From assembly GCF_001462205.1 (NCBI RefSeq), contig NZ_LKIR01000089.1:53902-96635 (forward strand): a stretch of 42,734 nucleotides of DNA. Reading direction: 5' to 3'. Source of the DNA: Haloparvum sedimenti. Its GTDB lineage: Archaea; Halobacteriota; Halobacteria; Halobacteriales; Haloferacaceae. Within the stretch, counting starts at the first letter, position 1, and each line of letters starts with the position of its first letter. This document shows, piece after piece, positions 30,526 through 39,883 of the stretch. Under the pieces are notes generated by a model that was not told where the DNA came from, searched no databases, and saw only the letters and a list, made by a program, of their open reading frames with translations. The position numbers and the translations under genes are program-made.

Positions 30526-33500
30526 ATGACCAAGCCACACAGTAACACCCTCGACCCGGACGCGTCCGGGTCGGCGGGTCGCGACGCGGAGGCGAGCGGA
30601 GACGGGCTCGCGTCGCCGGACGACGACCGATCGAACTGCGGCGTCGGCGGAGTCGTCGACCTCGCGGGAGAACCGAGCCACGACACCGTCGCCGACGCCG
30701 TCTCACTGCTGGAGAACCTCCAGCACCGCGGGACGACGGGCGCGGAGCCGAACACCGGCGACGGCGCCGGGATCATGGTCGAGCGCCCGGACGGCTTCTT
30801 CGAGGCCGTCGTGGACGCCGACCTGCCCGACGAGTACGCGGTCGGCTCGCTGTTCATGCCCGAGGATCCGGCCGCGGAGGCGGCGCTCCACGAGGTCGTC
30901 GCGGAGACGTTCGCCGAGTACGGCCTCGAGGTGCTCGCGTGGCGCGAGGTCCCCACCGACGCCGACGAAGCCGACCTGGGCGCGACCGCGCTGGACTCGG
31001 AACCGAACGTCGTACAGGTGTTCGTCGCTCCCGCCTCCGACGCCGACCTCGATTCGCGCTTCACCGACGACGAGACCGACGACACGGACGAGAATCCCCA
31101 CCTCGGCTTCGACCGCGCGCTCTACGTCGCCCGGAAGGCCGTCGAGTCGGCCGCCGCGGACGTGGAGGGCGGCGAACGCTTCTACGTCTGCTCGCTCGAC
31201 CGCCGCCGCGTCGTCTACAAGGGTCTGCTGAAGGGCGACCAGCTGGCCACCTACTTCCCCGACCTCTCCGACGAGCGGTTCGCGAGCCGGGTCGCGCTGG
31301 TCCACGCCCGCTTCTCGACGAACACGCTCGGCGCGTGGCACCTCGCGCACCCGTACCGCAACATCGTCCACAACGGCGAGTTCAACACGATCCAGGGCAA
31401 CATCAACTGGATGCGCGCGCGGGAGACGGACGTCTCCCACCCCGGCTTCGGCGCGGACCTGGAGACGGTCAAGCCGGTCATCGACGACCCGAACCAGTCC
31501 GACACCGCCAGCGTCGACAACGCCGTCGAGCTCCTGCTCCAGACCGGTCGCGACCTCCCGCACGCGCTCCGGATGCTGATCCCGGAGGCGTTCCGCGGCG
31601 ACGACCTGATGAGCGAGGAGCGCGCCGACTGGTACGACTACCACGCCTCGCTGGTCGAGCCGTGGGACGGCCCGGCGCTGGTGATCGGCTTCGACGGCGA
31701 CCGCGTCGCGGGCGTCCTCGACCGGAACGGGCTGCGCCCGTGTCGCTACGAGGTGACGAGCGACGACCGCCTCATCGTCGGCTCGGAGGTGGGCGCGATC
31801 CCGACCGACCCCGGCGAGGTCGAGTCCCGCGGCCGCCTCCAGCCCGGCGAGATCTTCGTCGCGGACTTAGAAAGCGGTCGGGTCGTCCCCGACGACGAGG
31901 TCTTTGACGACCTCACCGACGAGAAGTACGGCGAGTGGGTCGACGAGGAACAGGCCGCCCTTGAGGAGGTCGCGGCCGAGACGGGCGACGCCGCGGCGGA
32001 CGCGGACGACGCCGATCCGGCCGAGCCCACCGTCGAGGAGGTGCGCGCCCACCAGGCCGCGTTCGGCTACACGACCGACTCGCTGAACCACCTCGTCGAG
32101 CCGATGGCCGAACAGGGGAAGGACCCGGTCGGCTCGATGGGCGACGACACGCCCCTCTCGGTGCTGACGGAGGTCGACCGCCCGCTGTTCACCTACTTCA
32201 AACAGCTGTTCGCGCAGGTGTCGAACCCGCCCATCGACTACATCCGCGAGGAACTCGTCACCTCGCTGGAGTCGCGGCTCGGCTTCCAGCGCAACCTGCT
32301 GGACGAGTCGGCCGACCACGCCCGCCAGATCGTCTGCGACTCCCCGGTCCTCACCGAGGCGGAGACGGCCTCGCTGAAGGCGCTCGGCGACGATCCGGAC
32401 GACGCCTTCGAGAGCGCGGTCGTCGACGCGACGTTCGACCCGGACACCGACCTCGCGGACGCGGTCGCCCGCCTGCGCGACGACGCGGCCGCGGCCATCG
32501 AGGCCGGCGCGGACGTGGTCGTCGTCTCCGACCGCGCGGTCGGCCCGGACCGGCTCGCCATCCCGAGCCTGCTGGCGACCGGGGCGGTCCACCACCACCT
32601 CGTTCGCAACGGGCTCCGCAACCACGCCGGCCTCGTCGTCGAGTCGGGCGAACCCCACGAGGTCCACCACCTCGCCACGCTGGTCGGCTACGGCGCCGGC
32701 GCGGTGACGCCGTACCTCGCGTACGACTCCATCCGCGACACGGTCGCGGGGCCGGACGGCGCGGACGCCGACGAGGCCCTCGCGGCGTACAGAAAGGCGC
32801 TGGAGGACGGCCTGCTGAAGACGATGGCGAAGATGGGCATCTCCACGGTGGAGTCGTACCAGGTCGCCCAGATCTTCGAGGCGGTCGGGCTCGACTCCGA
32901 CTTCGTCGGCGAGTACTTCGAGGGGACGGAGATCAGGACCGAGGGGATCGGCGTCGACGAGATCGAGGGCGACCTCCGCGCCCGCCACGCGATGGCGTTC
33001 GGCGCTGACCCTCAGCTGGAGACCACCGGCGAGTACGAGCACCGCTCCTCGGGCGTGAAACACGGCTGGAACCCGCAGACGGTCGGCACGCTCCAGCAGG
33101 CGGTCCGCGCGGGCGACTACGAGCAGTACGAGGAGTTCGCCGACCTGGTCAACGACCAGTCCGAGAGCCTCCAGACGCTGCGCGGCCTGCTCGAGTTCGA
33201 CTCCGACCGCGACCCGGTTCCGGTCGAGGAGGTGGAGCCGGTCGAGGAGATCGTCGAGCGCTTCTCGACGGCCGCGATGAGCCTCGGGAGCCTCTCGCCG
33301 GAGGCCCACGAGAACAACTCCATCGCGATGAACCGCCTCGGCGCCAAGTCCAACACGGGCGAGGGCGGCGAGCCGCCGGAGCGGTTCGACACCGAGCGCG
33401 AGTGCAACGTCAAGCAGGTCGCCTCCGGCCGATTCGGCGTCACCGCGGAGTACCTCGCGAGCGCCGACGAGCTGCAGATCAAGATGGCGCAGGGCTCCAA

Positions 33501-35187
33501 GCCCGGCGAGGGGGGGCACCTCCCCGGCGAGAAGGTCAACGAGATGATCGCACACGTCCGGTGTTCGACGCCCGGCGTGGGGCTCATCTCGCCGCCGCCC
33601 CAGCACGACATCTACTCCATCGAGGACCTCAAGCAGCTGATCTACGACCTGAAGGCGGCCAACCCCGAGGCGGACGTGAACGTCAAGCTCGTCTCGGAGG
33701 CCGGCATCGGCACCATCGCCGCGGGCGTCGCGAAGGCGAACGCGGACGTGGTCCACGTCTCCGGGCACTCCGGCGGCACCGGCGCGTCGCCGAAGACCTC
33801 GATCAAGAACGCGGGCCTACCGTGGGAGCTCGGGCTCGCGGAGGCGAACCAGATGCTCCGCGCGACCGGCCTGCGCGACCGCATCCGGGTCACCGCGGAC
33901 GGCGGGCTCAAGACCGGCCGCGACGTGGCCGTCGCCGCCCTCCTCGGCGCGGAGGAGTACGTCTTCGGCACCGCCTCGCTGGTCACCTCCGGCTGCGTGA
34001 TGGCCCGGCAGTGTCACGAGAACACCTGTCCGGTCGGCGTCGCCACCCAGCGCGAGGACCTGCGCAAGCGGTTCCCCGGCGAGCCGGAGCACGTCATCAA
34101 CTACATGACGTTCATCGCGCAGGAGCTGCGCGAGATCATGGCCGAGCTCGGCTACACCGACCTCGAGGAGTTCATCGGCCGGCCCGACCTGCTGACCCAG
34201 CGCGAGACCGACCACGAGAAGGCGAGCCACCTCGACCTGTCGGCGGTCATCGCCGACCCGGCGGGCGACGTGCGCACGAAGATCCGCGAGCAGCGCCACG
34301 AGGAGGTCGCGACCGCGCTCGACTGGGACCTCATCGACGCCGCCGAACCCGCCCTCGCGGAGGGCAAGCCGGTGACCGTCTCCGAGGACGTGACGAACGT
34401 CGACCGCGCGGTCGGCGCGACGCTCTCGAACCGCGTCGCCTCCGAGTACGGCGGCGAGGGTCTCCCGGACGACACGATCACCTGCGACCTCGACGGCTAC
34501 GCGGGCCAGAGCTTCGGCGCGTTCCTCGCCCGCGGCGTCACGATGGACCTGACCGGCGCCGCCAACGACTACGTCGGCAAGGGCCTGTCGGGCGGGAAAG
34601 TCGTCCTCCGGACGCCCGCGGACGCGGGTTACGACCCCGCCGACAACGTCGTCGCGGGCAACGTCTGCCTGTACGGCGCGACCGCGGGCGAGACGTACGT
34701 CAACGGCGTCGCGGGCGAGCGCTTCGCGGTGCGCAACTCCGGCGTGAAGGCGGTCGTCGAGGGCGTCGGCGACCACGGCTGCGAGTACATGACCGGCGGC
34801 GTCGTCGCGGTGCTGGGCGAGTTCGGCCGCAACTTCGCGGCCGGGATGTCCGGCGGCGTGGCGTACGTCCACGACCCCGACGGCGAGCTGGCCGAGAAGG
34901 CCAACACCGGGATGGTGACGCTCTCCGAGGACCTCTCCGAGCGCGACGAGGAGATGCTCCGGCGGCTGGTGGAGAACCACGCCGCCTACACCGACAGCGC
35001 ACGCGCGCGGGAACTGCTCGACGACTGGGCGAACGCGGTCGAGGCGTTCACGCGCGTCCTCCCGGACGCCTACGCGGACGTCATCGCGGAGGGAATCGGC
35101 GACGACGTGCGCGAGGAGCTTCCGGACGCGGCCGAGGCGGGCGCCAGCGTCCACGGCGACGCCGGCGCGGTCTCGGGCGACGACTGA
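30526..35187 (+). CDS. gltB: Glutamate synthase, large subunit (ferredoxin-type)
   Basis: GltB makes two glutamates from glutamine and 2-oxoglutarate. This 1553-residue protein has a glutamine amidotransferase domain starting at Cys38 (NCGVGGVVDL), with HARFSTNTLGAWHLAHPYR and HNGEFNTIQGNINWM. A central region follows, then the FMN-binding synthase domain (about 870-1240) with GSLSPEAHENNSIAMNRLG and GEGGHLPGEKV, and a 3Fe-4S cluster motif Cys-x5-Cys-x4-Cys in CVMARQCHENTCPVG near residue 1157. The GXGXG-repeat domain ends the protein. No gltD is adjacent, so ferredoxin is the probable electron donor, as in other haloarchaea. The first 37 residues are a removable leader or lack function. Confidence 0.95.
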   Translation: MTKPHSNTLDPDASGSAGRDAEASGDGLASPDDDRSNCGVGGVVDLAGEPSHDTVADAVSLLENLQHRGTTGAEPNTGDGAGIMVERPDGFFEAVVDADLPDEYAVGSLFMPEDPAAEAALHEVVAETFAEYGLEVLAWREVPTDADEADLGATALDSEPNVVQVFVAPASDADLDSRFTDDETDDTDENPHLGFDRALYVARKAVESAAADVEGGERFYVCSLDRRRVVYKGLLKGDQLATYFPDLSDERFASRVALVHARFSTNTLGAWHLAHPYRNIVHNGEFNTIQGNINWMRARETDVSHPGFGADLETVKPVIDDPNQSDTASVDNAVELLLQTGRDLPHALRMLIPEAFRGDDLMSEERADWYDYHASLVEPWDGPALVIGFDGDRVAGVLDRNGLRPCRYEVTSDDRLIVGSEVGAIPTDPGEVESRGRLQPGEIFVADLESGRVVPDDEVFDDLTDEKYGEWVDEEQAALEEVAAETGDAAADADDADPAEPTVEEVRAHQAAFGYTTDSLNHLVEPMAEQGKDPVGSMGDDTPLSVLTEVDRPLFTYFKQLFAQVSNPPIDYIREELVTSLESRLGFQRNLLDESADHARQIVCDSPVLTEAETASLKALGDDPDDAFESAVVDATFDPDTDLADAVARLRDDAAAAIEAGADVVVVSDRAVGPDRLAIPSLLATGAVHHHLVRNGLRNHAGLVVESGEPHEVHHLATLVGYGAGAVTPYLAYDSIRDTVAGPDGADADEALAAYRKALEDGLLKTMAKMGISTVESYQVAQIFEAVGLDSDFVGEYFEGTEIRTEGIGVDEIEGDLRARHAMAFGADPQLETTGEYEHRSSGVKHGWNPQTVGTLQQAVRAGDYEQYEEFADLVNDQSESLQTLRGLLEFDSDRDPVPVEEVEPVEEIVERFSTAAMSLGSLSPEAHENNSIAMNRLGAKSNTGEGGEPPERFDTERECNVKQVASGRFGVTAEYLASADELQIKMAQGSKPGEGGHLPGEKVNEMIAHVRCSTPGVGLISPPPQHDIYSIEDLKQLIYDLKAANPEADVNVKLVSEAGIGTIAAGVAKANADVVHVSGHSGGTGASPKTSIKNAGLPWELGLAEANQMLRATGLRDRIRVTADGGLKTGRDVAVAALLGAEEYVFGTASLVTSGCVMARQCHENTCPVGVATQREDLRKRFPGEPEHVINYMTFIAQELREIMAELGYTDLEEFIGRPDLLTQRETDHEKASHLDLSAVIADPAGDVRTKIREQRHEEVATALDWDLIDAAEPALAEGKPVTVSEDVTNVDRAVGATLSNRVASEYGGEGLPDDTITCDLDGYAGQSFGAFLARGVTMDLTGAANDYVGKGLSGGKVVLRTPADAGYDPADNVVAGNVCLYGATAGETYVNGVAGERFAVRNSGVKAVVEGVGDHGCEYMTGGVVAVLGEFGRNFAAGMSGGVAYVHDPDGELAEKANTGMVTLSEDLSERDEEMLRRLVENHAAYTDSARARELLDDWANAVEAFTRVLPDAYADVIAEGIGDDVREELPDAAEAGASVHGDAGAVSGDD

Positions 35188-35209
35188 GGGGCGGCTCGGA
35201 CCTGACTGC

Positions 35210-35238
35210 CTTTTTGCTCGTTCCCATCAGCGAAAAAG
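35210..35238. terminator. Bidirectional terminator between gltB and the aldo/keto reductase
   Basis: CTTTTTGC at 35210-35217 and GCGAAAAAG at 35230-35238 form an inverted pair between two convergent genes, giving T5 runs at the 3' end of each transcript: 23 nt after the gltB stop and 11 nt after the other. Confidence 0.65.
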
Positions 35239-35248
35239 GGCGTCCCGC

Positions 35249-36070
35249 TTACCGGTTCCAGGCCGCTTCGTCCGGGTCGATAAGGCGCTCCGCGGCGTCG
35301 ATCCCGTCGATAGCTGCGAGGTCCTCGTCGGGGAGGTCGACCTCGAGCGCGGCGTAGTTCTCGTCGACGTGGTCGCCGGTCCCCTTCGGGATCGGGACGA
35401 CGCCGCGGGCCAGCTCCCACGCGAGCGCCGCCTGTGCGGGCGAGCAGTCGTTTCGCTCGGCGACCGCGGTCAGCGTCGGGTCGTCGAGGACCTCCCCGCG
35501 GCCGAGCGGCGAGTAGCCGACGAGGTAGTGGCCGTCGTCGTGTGCGAGCTGCCGCAGCTCGTCCTGTCGGAACCGCGGGTGACACTCAACCTGATGGGCC
35601 GCGATGGGCGCATCGAGGATCCCCGCCGCCTCCTCCAGCAGGTCGGGGGTGAAGTTGGAGACGCCGACGTGGCGGATCAGCCCGTCGTCGCGGAGGTCGT
35701 CGAACGCCGGCAGCGTCGCCGCCGCGTCGTACGCGCTCGTCGGCCAGTGGACGTACAGCAGGTCGACGTAGTCGAGGCCGAGTCGGTCGAGGCTCTCACG
35801 GGCGGTCTCGCGGACGTCCGCGGGCGCGAGGTTATCGGGGTGGACCTTCGTCGCCACGACCACGTCCTCGCGCGAGACGTCGGCGTCCGGATCGTCGAAC
35901 GCGCGCGCCAGCCCCTCGCCGACGGCCGCCTCGTTGTCGTACATCTGCGCGGTGTCGACGTGTCTGTAGCCGCGCTCGAGCGCGCGGTGAACGGTCGCAG
36001 CGCACTCCTCGGGGTCGTCGTTGCCGGAGGTGCCGAGTCCGAGCGTCAGGTCGAGGTCGGTGTCGCTCAT
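35249..36070 (-). CDS. Aldo/keto reductase
   Basis: This 273-residue NADPH-dependent oxidoreductase has the full catalytic tetrad: Asp39 and Tyr44 (VDTAQMYDNE), Lys75 (VVVATKVH) and His108 (LLYVHWP). Other family marks are GVSNFTPDLLEEA, AHQVECHPRF with YSPLGRGEV and the VPIPKGTGDHVDEN cofactor loop. It is close to AKR5-type reductases that act on small aldehydes or 2,5-diketogluconate-like sugars; the substrate is open. ATG 36070 is used since upstream in-frame codons read as Arg-rich, non-conserved sequence. It converges on gltB and is divergent from the MFS gene. Confidence 0.9.
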   Translation of the reverse strand: MSDTDLDLTLGLGTSGNDDPEECAATVHRALERGYRHVDTAQMYDNEAAVGEGLARAFDDPDADVSREDVVVATKVHPDNLAPADVRETARESLDRLGLDYVDLLYVHWPTSAYDAAATLPAFDDLRDDGLIRHVGVSNFTPDLLEEAAGILDAPIAAHQVECHPRFRQDELRQLAHDDGHYLVGYSPLGRGEVLDDPTLTAVAERNDCSPAQAALAWELARGVVPIPKGTGDHVDENYAALEVDLPDEDLAAIDGIDAAERLIDPDEAAWNR

Positions 36071-36233
36071 GGCCAGCCGTTCGGCCGGGGGGCGCATAAG
36101 CGGCGGTGCTGCGGAAAGCGAGGCGGGCGCCCGCGTCGCGCTCGCGGAGCCGCGACGTTTCCGAGAGGACCCCGCACCTCGCGCGGAACGCCTTTTGTCC
36201 CGGAGCGAGAGGGGTCGACGTGGTGACACCGAC

Positions 36234-37613
36234 GTGAGCGACCGGTGGCTGTACGCGTGGGGGACGGGCTACGCCGCGGTCGGGGCCGCGTCGCTGCTGC
36301 TCCCGCTGTACGCGGTCTCGCTCGGCGCGGGCGCGGCGGTGGTGGGAGCGATGGCCGCCACCGCCGCCTTCGCGGGCGTGCCCGGCGCGCTGCTGTGGGG
36401 ACGCCTCGCGGCCCGAACCGGGCGGCGGCGCCCCTTCATTCTCGTCGCGCTCGGGGCGCTCGCGGGCGTGCTGGCGCTGGTCCCGTTCGCGAGCACGCCG
36501 CTCGGCCTGCTCGTCGGCAACGCGGCGATGTGGTTCGTCGTCTCCGCGGCCGCGCCGGTCCTGAACCTGATCGTCGTGGAGGGCCGGCAGGCCGCCGAGT
36601 GGGACGCGCGGATCGCCCGCCTCAACGCGGTACAGGGCTACGGCTGGGTCGCGGGGCTGGTGCTCGGGACCGTCTGGACCGCGACGGTCCCGCGCGCGCT
36701 CGGCGCGGTGGCCGCACAGGAGCTCCTGTGTTTCCTGCTCGCGGTCGTCTCGACGGGCGCGCTGGCGGCGGCCGCACGGTGGTACCCCGAGCCCGCGACC
36801 ACGAGCGCCGCGCGGTTCCGACGCGTCTTCGCTCGCCTCGACCGGAGCGGCTGGGGCGCCGGGCGGTACATCAGGTCGGTCCCCTACGGGCCGACGCGCC
36901 TCTACTGGGTGCTGACGGGGTATCTCGGCCGCGCCCGCCGAGCGCGTCGGCGTCCCGACCACGAAGGAGGAGCGGCGGACGCGACCGCGGATGACCTCGA
37001 GCGGTCCGCCCGAGACCGCTTTTCCGGCCCCCTGACCGCCTATCTCGCGGCGGCGACGCTGTTCTCGGTCGGCTTCGCAGTGTTCTGGGGACCGATGCCG
37101 GCGTACCTCGCGGAGGCCGGTTACGCCACCGGTGTCGTCTTCGGCCTGTTCCTCGCCGCGAACGTCGGGTCCGCGGTCTGTTACACGCCGGTCGGGCGCC
37201 TCGTGGCCCGGCGTGGCCCCGCCGTGGTCCAGAACGCGGCGCTCGCGGGGCGCGCGGCGCTGTTCCCGGCGGTCGCCGCGCTCGGAACGGTGCTGCCCGC
37301 GGTCTCGCTCCCCGCGACCGCCGCACTCGGCGGGCTGTTCCTGGCCATCGGCGTGACGTGGGCGATGATCGCGGTCACCGCGACCGGGCTCGTGACGCGG
37401 CTCGCGGACGAGGCGATAAGAGGGGACGCGCTCGGCGCTTACTCCGCGCTCGCGGGCGTCGGGACCGGCGTCGGAAGCGCGCTGGGGGGCCTGCTCGCGG
37501 GCGTCGCGGGCTACGCGGTCGCGTTCTGGGCGGCGGGCGCGGTCGTGCTCGTCGCGCTGGCGGTGCTCCTCCGAGCCGAGGGGTCGACGACCGAAGACGT
37601 ATCGACGGCGTAG
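36234..37613 (+). CDS. MFS transporter
   Basis: This membrane protein of 459 residues has 11 to 12 hydrophobic helices and the MFS motif between helices 2 and 3 (GRLAARTGRRRPF). A second copy of the motif lies in the second half (GRLVARRGPAVVQN). A central hydrophilic loop of about 75 residues (residues 180-260) is rich in Arg and Asp. Substrate cannot be predicted; the fold and length fit sugar or drug exporters. The start is GTG at 36234 (VSDRWLYAWGTGY), as the upstream in-frame codons lie in sequence shared with the divergent reductase promoter. It converges on the PfkB kinase gene. Confidence 0.8.
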   Translation: MSDRWLYAWGTGYAAVGAASLLLPLYAVSLGAGAAVVGAMAATAAFAGVPGALLWGRLAARTGRRRPFILVALGALAGVLALVPFASTPLGLLVGNAAMWFVVSAAAPVLNLIVVEGRQAAEWDARIARLNAVQGYGWVAGLVLGTVWTATVPRALGAVAAQELLCFLLAVVSTGALAAAARWYPEPATTSAARFRRVFARLDRSGWGAGRYIRSVPYGPTRLYWVLTGYLGRARRARRRPDHEGGAADATADDLERSARDRFSGPLTAYLAAATLFSVGFAVFWGPMPAYLAEAGYATGVVFGLFLAANVGSAVCYTPVGRLVARRGPAVVQNAALAGRAALFPAVAALGTVLPAVSLPATAALGGLFLAIGVTWAMIAVTATGLVTRLADEAIRGDALGAYSALAGVGTGVGSALGGLLAGVAGYAVAFWAAGAVVLVALAVLLRAEGSTTEDVSTA

Positions 37614-37637
37614 TCCCGCCCGATTTCCGAACGGAGC

Positions 37638-37662
37638 CGGTCCGCCTCCGCATGGTGGACCG
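37638..37662. terminator. Hairpin between convergent MFS and kinase genes
   Basis: CGGTCCGCC (37638-37646) and GGTGGACCG (37654-37662) form a 9-bp stem with one G-T pair and a 7-nt loop in the 64-nt gap between two convergent genes. No T-run is adjacent. Confidence 0.4.
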
Positions 37663-37677
37663 CTCGCCGTTCTCCGG

Positions 37678-38661
37678 CTACTCCCCGCGGAGGGCTGCGA
37701 CCGCGTCCCGGTCCGGGAGCGCGGTCATCGCCCCCTTCTCGGTCGTCGTCCGCGCGGCGACGGCGTTGGCGAACGCCAGCGCCTCCGCGAGCGACTCGCC
37801 CGCCGAGAGCGCCGCGACCGCGCCCGCGGTGAACGCGTCGCCCGCGCCCGTGGTGTCGACCGGCTCCGCGTCGTACCCCCCGTGGTCGACCGCGAGCGGC
37901 TCGTCACCGTCGTTCCACGGGGCGTCGGGGGTCGCGTACGCGAACGCGCCGGCGCCGCCGAGCGTCACCAGCACCGTGTGCGGGCCGTCGGCGGCGACCG
38001 CGGCCGCGACCTCGGTCGCGGAGGCCGGGTCCGACTCGTCGACGGCGGCGCCGTCGTACCCCGCGGCGTCGAGGTCCTCGGGTGAGACCTTCACCACGTC
38101 CGCGAGCGCGAACGCCTCGCGGCAGGAGCCCGGGAAGTCGAAGTCGGTCCACAGTTCGGGGCGCGCGTTGGGGTCGAAGGAGACGGTCGCGTCGGCCTCT
38201 CGGGCCCGCGCGAGCAGGTCCAGCGTCGCGGTCCGGGCCGGCTCGTCGGCCAGCGTCACGCCGCCAGCGTGGACCCAGTCGGTATCCGCGAGCGCCGCCC
38301 CGTCCACCCCGCCCGGCTCCATCCGGGTGTCCGCGCTGCCGTCCCGGTGGAAGGAGAACGCGCGGTCCGCGTCGGGGTCGAGGCTGACGAACGCGAGTCC
38401 GGTCTTTGCGTCCGGGTCCCGCTCGACGTGCTCGGTCGGAACGCCGGCGTCCGCGAGCGCGTCGGCGAGGAAGTCGCCGAAGGGGTCGGTGCCCACGCGT
38501 GTCCAGAATGCCGGGGGTCGGCCGAGCCGCGCGAGTCCGACCGCGACGTTGGCCGGCGCCCCGCCCGCCCGCCGGTGGAAGGTCTCCACCTCGTCGAGCG
38601 GCCCCGGCTCCTCGGGGATGAAGTCGACGAGCGTCTCACCGGCGACGAGGATTTGCTGCAT
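37678..38661 (-). CDS. PfkB family sugar kinase, fructokinase-like
   Basis: This 327-residue kinase phosphorylates a sugar with ATP. It has the two PfkB signatures: RAGGAPANVAVGLARLG near residue 32 and DTTGAGDAFTAGAV near 270, where the Asp is the catalytic base. Between are GETLVDFIPEEPG (sugar binding), FSFHRDGSADTRM and SFDPNARPELW. The layout fits fructokinase best, but 2-keto-3-deoxygluconate kinase is also possible. ATG 38661 (MQQILVAGETLVDF) is used because it puts the first strand at the start. Its promoter element (complement of TTAGTC) lies about 27 nt upstream, back to back with that of the TbsP-like regulator. Confidence 0.88.
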   Translation of the reverse strand: MQQILVAGETLVDFIPEEPGPLDEVETFHRRAGGAPANVAVGLARLGRPPAFWTRVGTDPFGDFLADALADAGVPTEHVERDPDAKTGLAFVSLDPDADRAFSFHRDGSADTRMEPGGVDGAALADTDWVHAGGVTLADEPARTATLDLLARAREADATVSFDPNARPELWTDFDFPGSCREAFALADVVKVSPEDLDAAGYDGAAVDESDPASATEVAAAVAADGPHTVLVTLGGAGAFAYATPDAPWNDGDEPLAVDHGGYDAEPVDTTGAGDAFTAGAVAALSAGESLAEALAFANAVAARTTTEKGAMTALPDRDAVAALRGE

Positions 38662-38711
38662 GCACGACCCTGCGCCCCTCGCCGGCCTTAGTCTTCGGCT
38701 TCGCGCGAACA

Positions 38712-38717
38712 TTTATC
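38712..38717 (+). promoter_or_regulatory. TATA box for the TbsP-like gene
   Basis: TTTATC lies 26-31 nt before the ATG at 38743, predicting a leaderless mRNA from the 81-nt gap shared with the kinase gene. Confidence 0.6.
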
Positions 38718-38742
38718 ACCGCACCCGGCGAGTCACCGACGA

Positions 38743-39693
38743 ATGGCGGACACGACGCCGACGCTCCCGCTCGCGGGTGGAGCGCTGGAGCTGTCCGGGG
38801 CCCGGCCGGTCCTGCTCGTGGACCCCGCCGAGCGGCTCCTCCGAGGCGTCCTCGACGCGCTGGTCGACGCGGCGCCCGCGGTCGCGGCGCCGACGGTCGG
38901 GACGCTCCGGAGCGAGGCCGCCGCGCGCGAGGACCCCTCTACCGGGTCGCTCGACCTCCCGCATCCGGTTCCGGAGTCGTTCCCCCACCTGCGCGTCGCG
39001 GCGCGCGAGCCCGTGCTCGACGCGGTCTTCGACGGCTTCCACGCGGCGAGCCGCGTCGCGGCGTTCCTCGAGGCGGACGCGCTCTCCCTCACGAGCGTCG
39101 AAGAGCACGAGCCGAGCACGCTCCTGATCGCCGACGGCGCGGTCGCGGTGCCGCTCCCGGCCGCGGACGCGGCGGGTTACGCGGCCGTCCGCGAGACGGA
39201 CCCGGAGCGGGTCGACGAGGTCCGGGGCCGGTGGGAAACCCGGCTGACCGGCGCCGAGTCGTACGCCCCGCGGACGCCCTCCCGTCGCGTGCTCTTCGGC
39301 GCGTTCGCCGGGCGGTGCGACGCGAACGTGGCCGCGGAGCTGCTCCGACTGCTCGACGCGCTTCCCGAGGTCGACCGCGGGGACCCCTGCGACCACCTCG
39401 ACTGCGTGTACGCCGCGGGCGCGCGTCACGGCGCGGTCAACTACGGCCTCCGCCGCGCCGCCGAGGACTGCGGGCTGGCCAGCCCCGCGACGCTCTCGTC
39501 GGTGAAAGCCGAGTTCGAGGACGCCGGCCTGATCGACACGGAGCCGGTCCCGCGGCGCGTCGGTCGTCCCCGGCAGCGGGTCGTCCCGGCTGACGACAGG
39601 CTCACCTCTGCGGCGACAGAGGAGGTCCCCGCCGTCGTCGCGGCGGCAACGGCCGGGATGGACTCCGCCGAGAACACGGACGGCGCGGAATGA
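38743..39693 (+). CDS. TbsP-like (DUF5821) transcription regulator
   Basis: This 316-residue protein matches haloarchaeal DUF5821 / TbsP proteins. An N-terminal domain (RPVLLVDPAERLLRGVLDALVD, FLEADALSLTSVEE, TLLIADGAVAVPLP) is followed by a C-terminal winged helix: VNYGLRRAAEDCGLASPATLSSVKAEFEDAGLIDTEPV, then the basic GRPRQR wing and DDRL. TbsP acts with TrmB in sugar-dependent control of gluconeogenesis in Haloferax. Here the gene faces a PfkB kinase across a short shared promoter region, so control of that kinase is a reasonable guess. It is a paralogue or orthologue of TbsP; which is not decidable here. Confidence 0.75.
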   Translation: MADTTPTLPLAGGALELSGARPVLLVDPAERLLRGVLDALVDAAPAVAAPTVGTLRSEAAAREDPSTGSLDLPHPVPESFPHLRVAAREPVLDAVFDGFHAASRVAAFLEADALSLTSVEEHEPSTLLIADGAVAVPLPAADAAGYAAVRETDPERVDEVRGRWETRLTGAESYAPRTPSRRVLFGAFAGRCDANVAAELLRLLDALPEVDRGDPCDHLDCVYAAGARHGAVNYGLRRAAEDCGLASPATLSSVKAEFEDAGLIDTEPVPRRVGRPRQRVVPADDRLTSAATEEVPAVVAAATAGMDSAENTDGAE

Positions 39694-39864
39694 CTACCCA
39701 CGCCGGCACGATCGGCGACTAGAGACGCAATCCGACCGCTGGTGCGACTTTTGTTGATGAGATTTCATAATGGGTCCACACACCCGACCGATCTCAAGAA
39801 ACGTTGGGAATGCGTGAAAGCGAAACAGGGGGTGAATAATTCACAGCCAATAGAATTATCATTA

Positions 39865-39883
39865 ATGGTTCTATCTAAACCAT
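39865..39883. promoter_or_regulatory. Hairpin directly before the zinc-ribbon gene
   Basis: ATGGTT (39865-39870) and AACCAT (39878-39883) form a perfect 6-bp inverted repeat with a 7-nt loop that ends at the base before the ATG at 39884. It could be an operator or hide the start codon. Confidence 0.35.

Noticed and set aside
31867-33768. Minus-strand open frame of 633 codons inside gltB
   Set aside because: It is antisense to well-conserved GltB sequence and has no homology.
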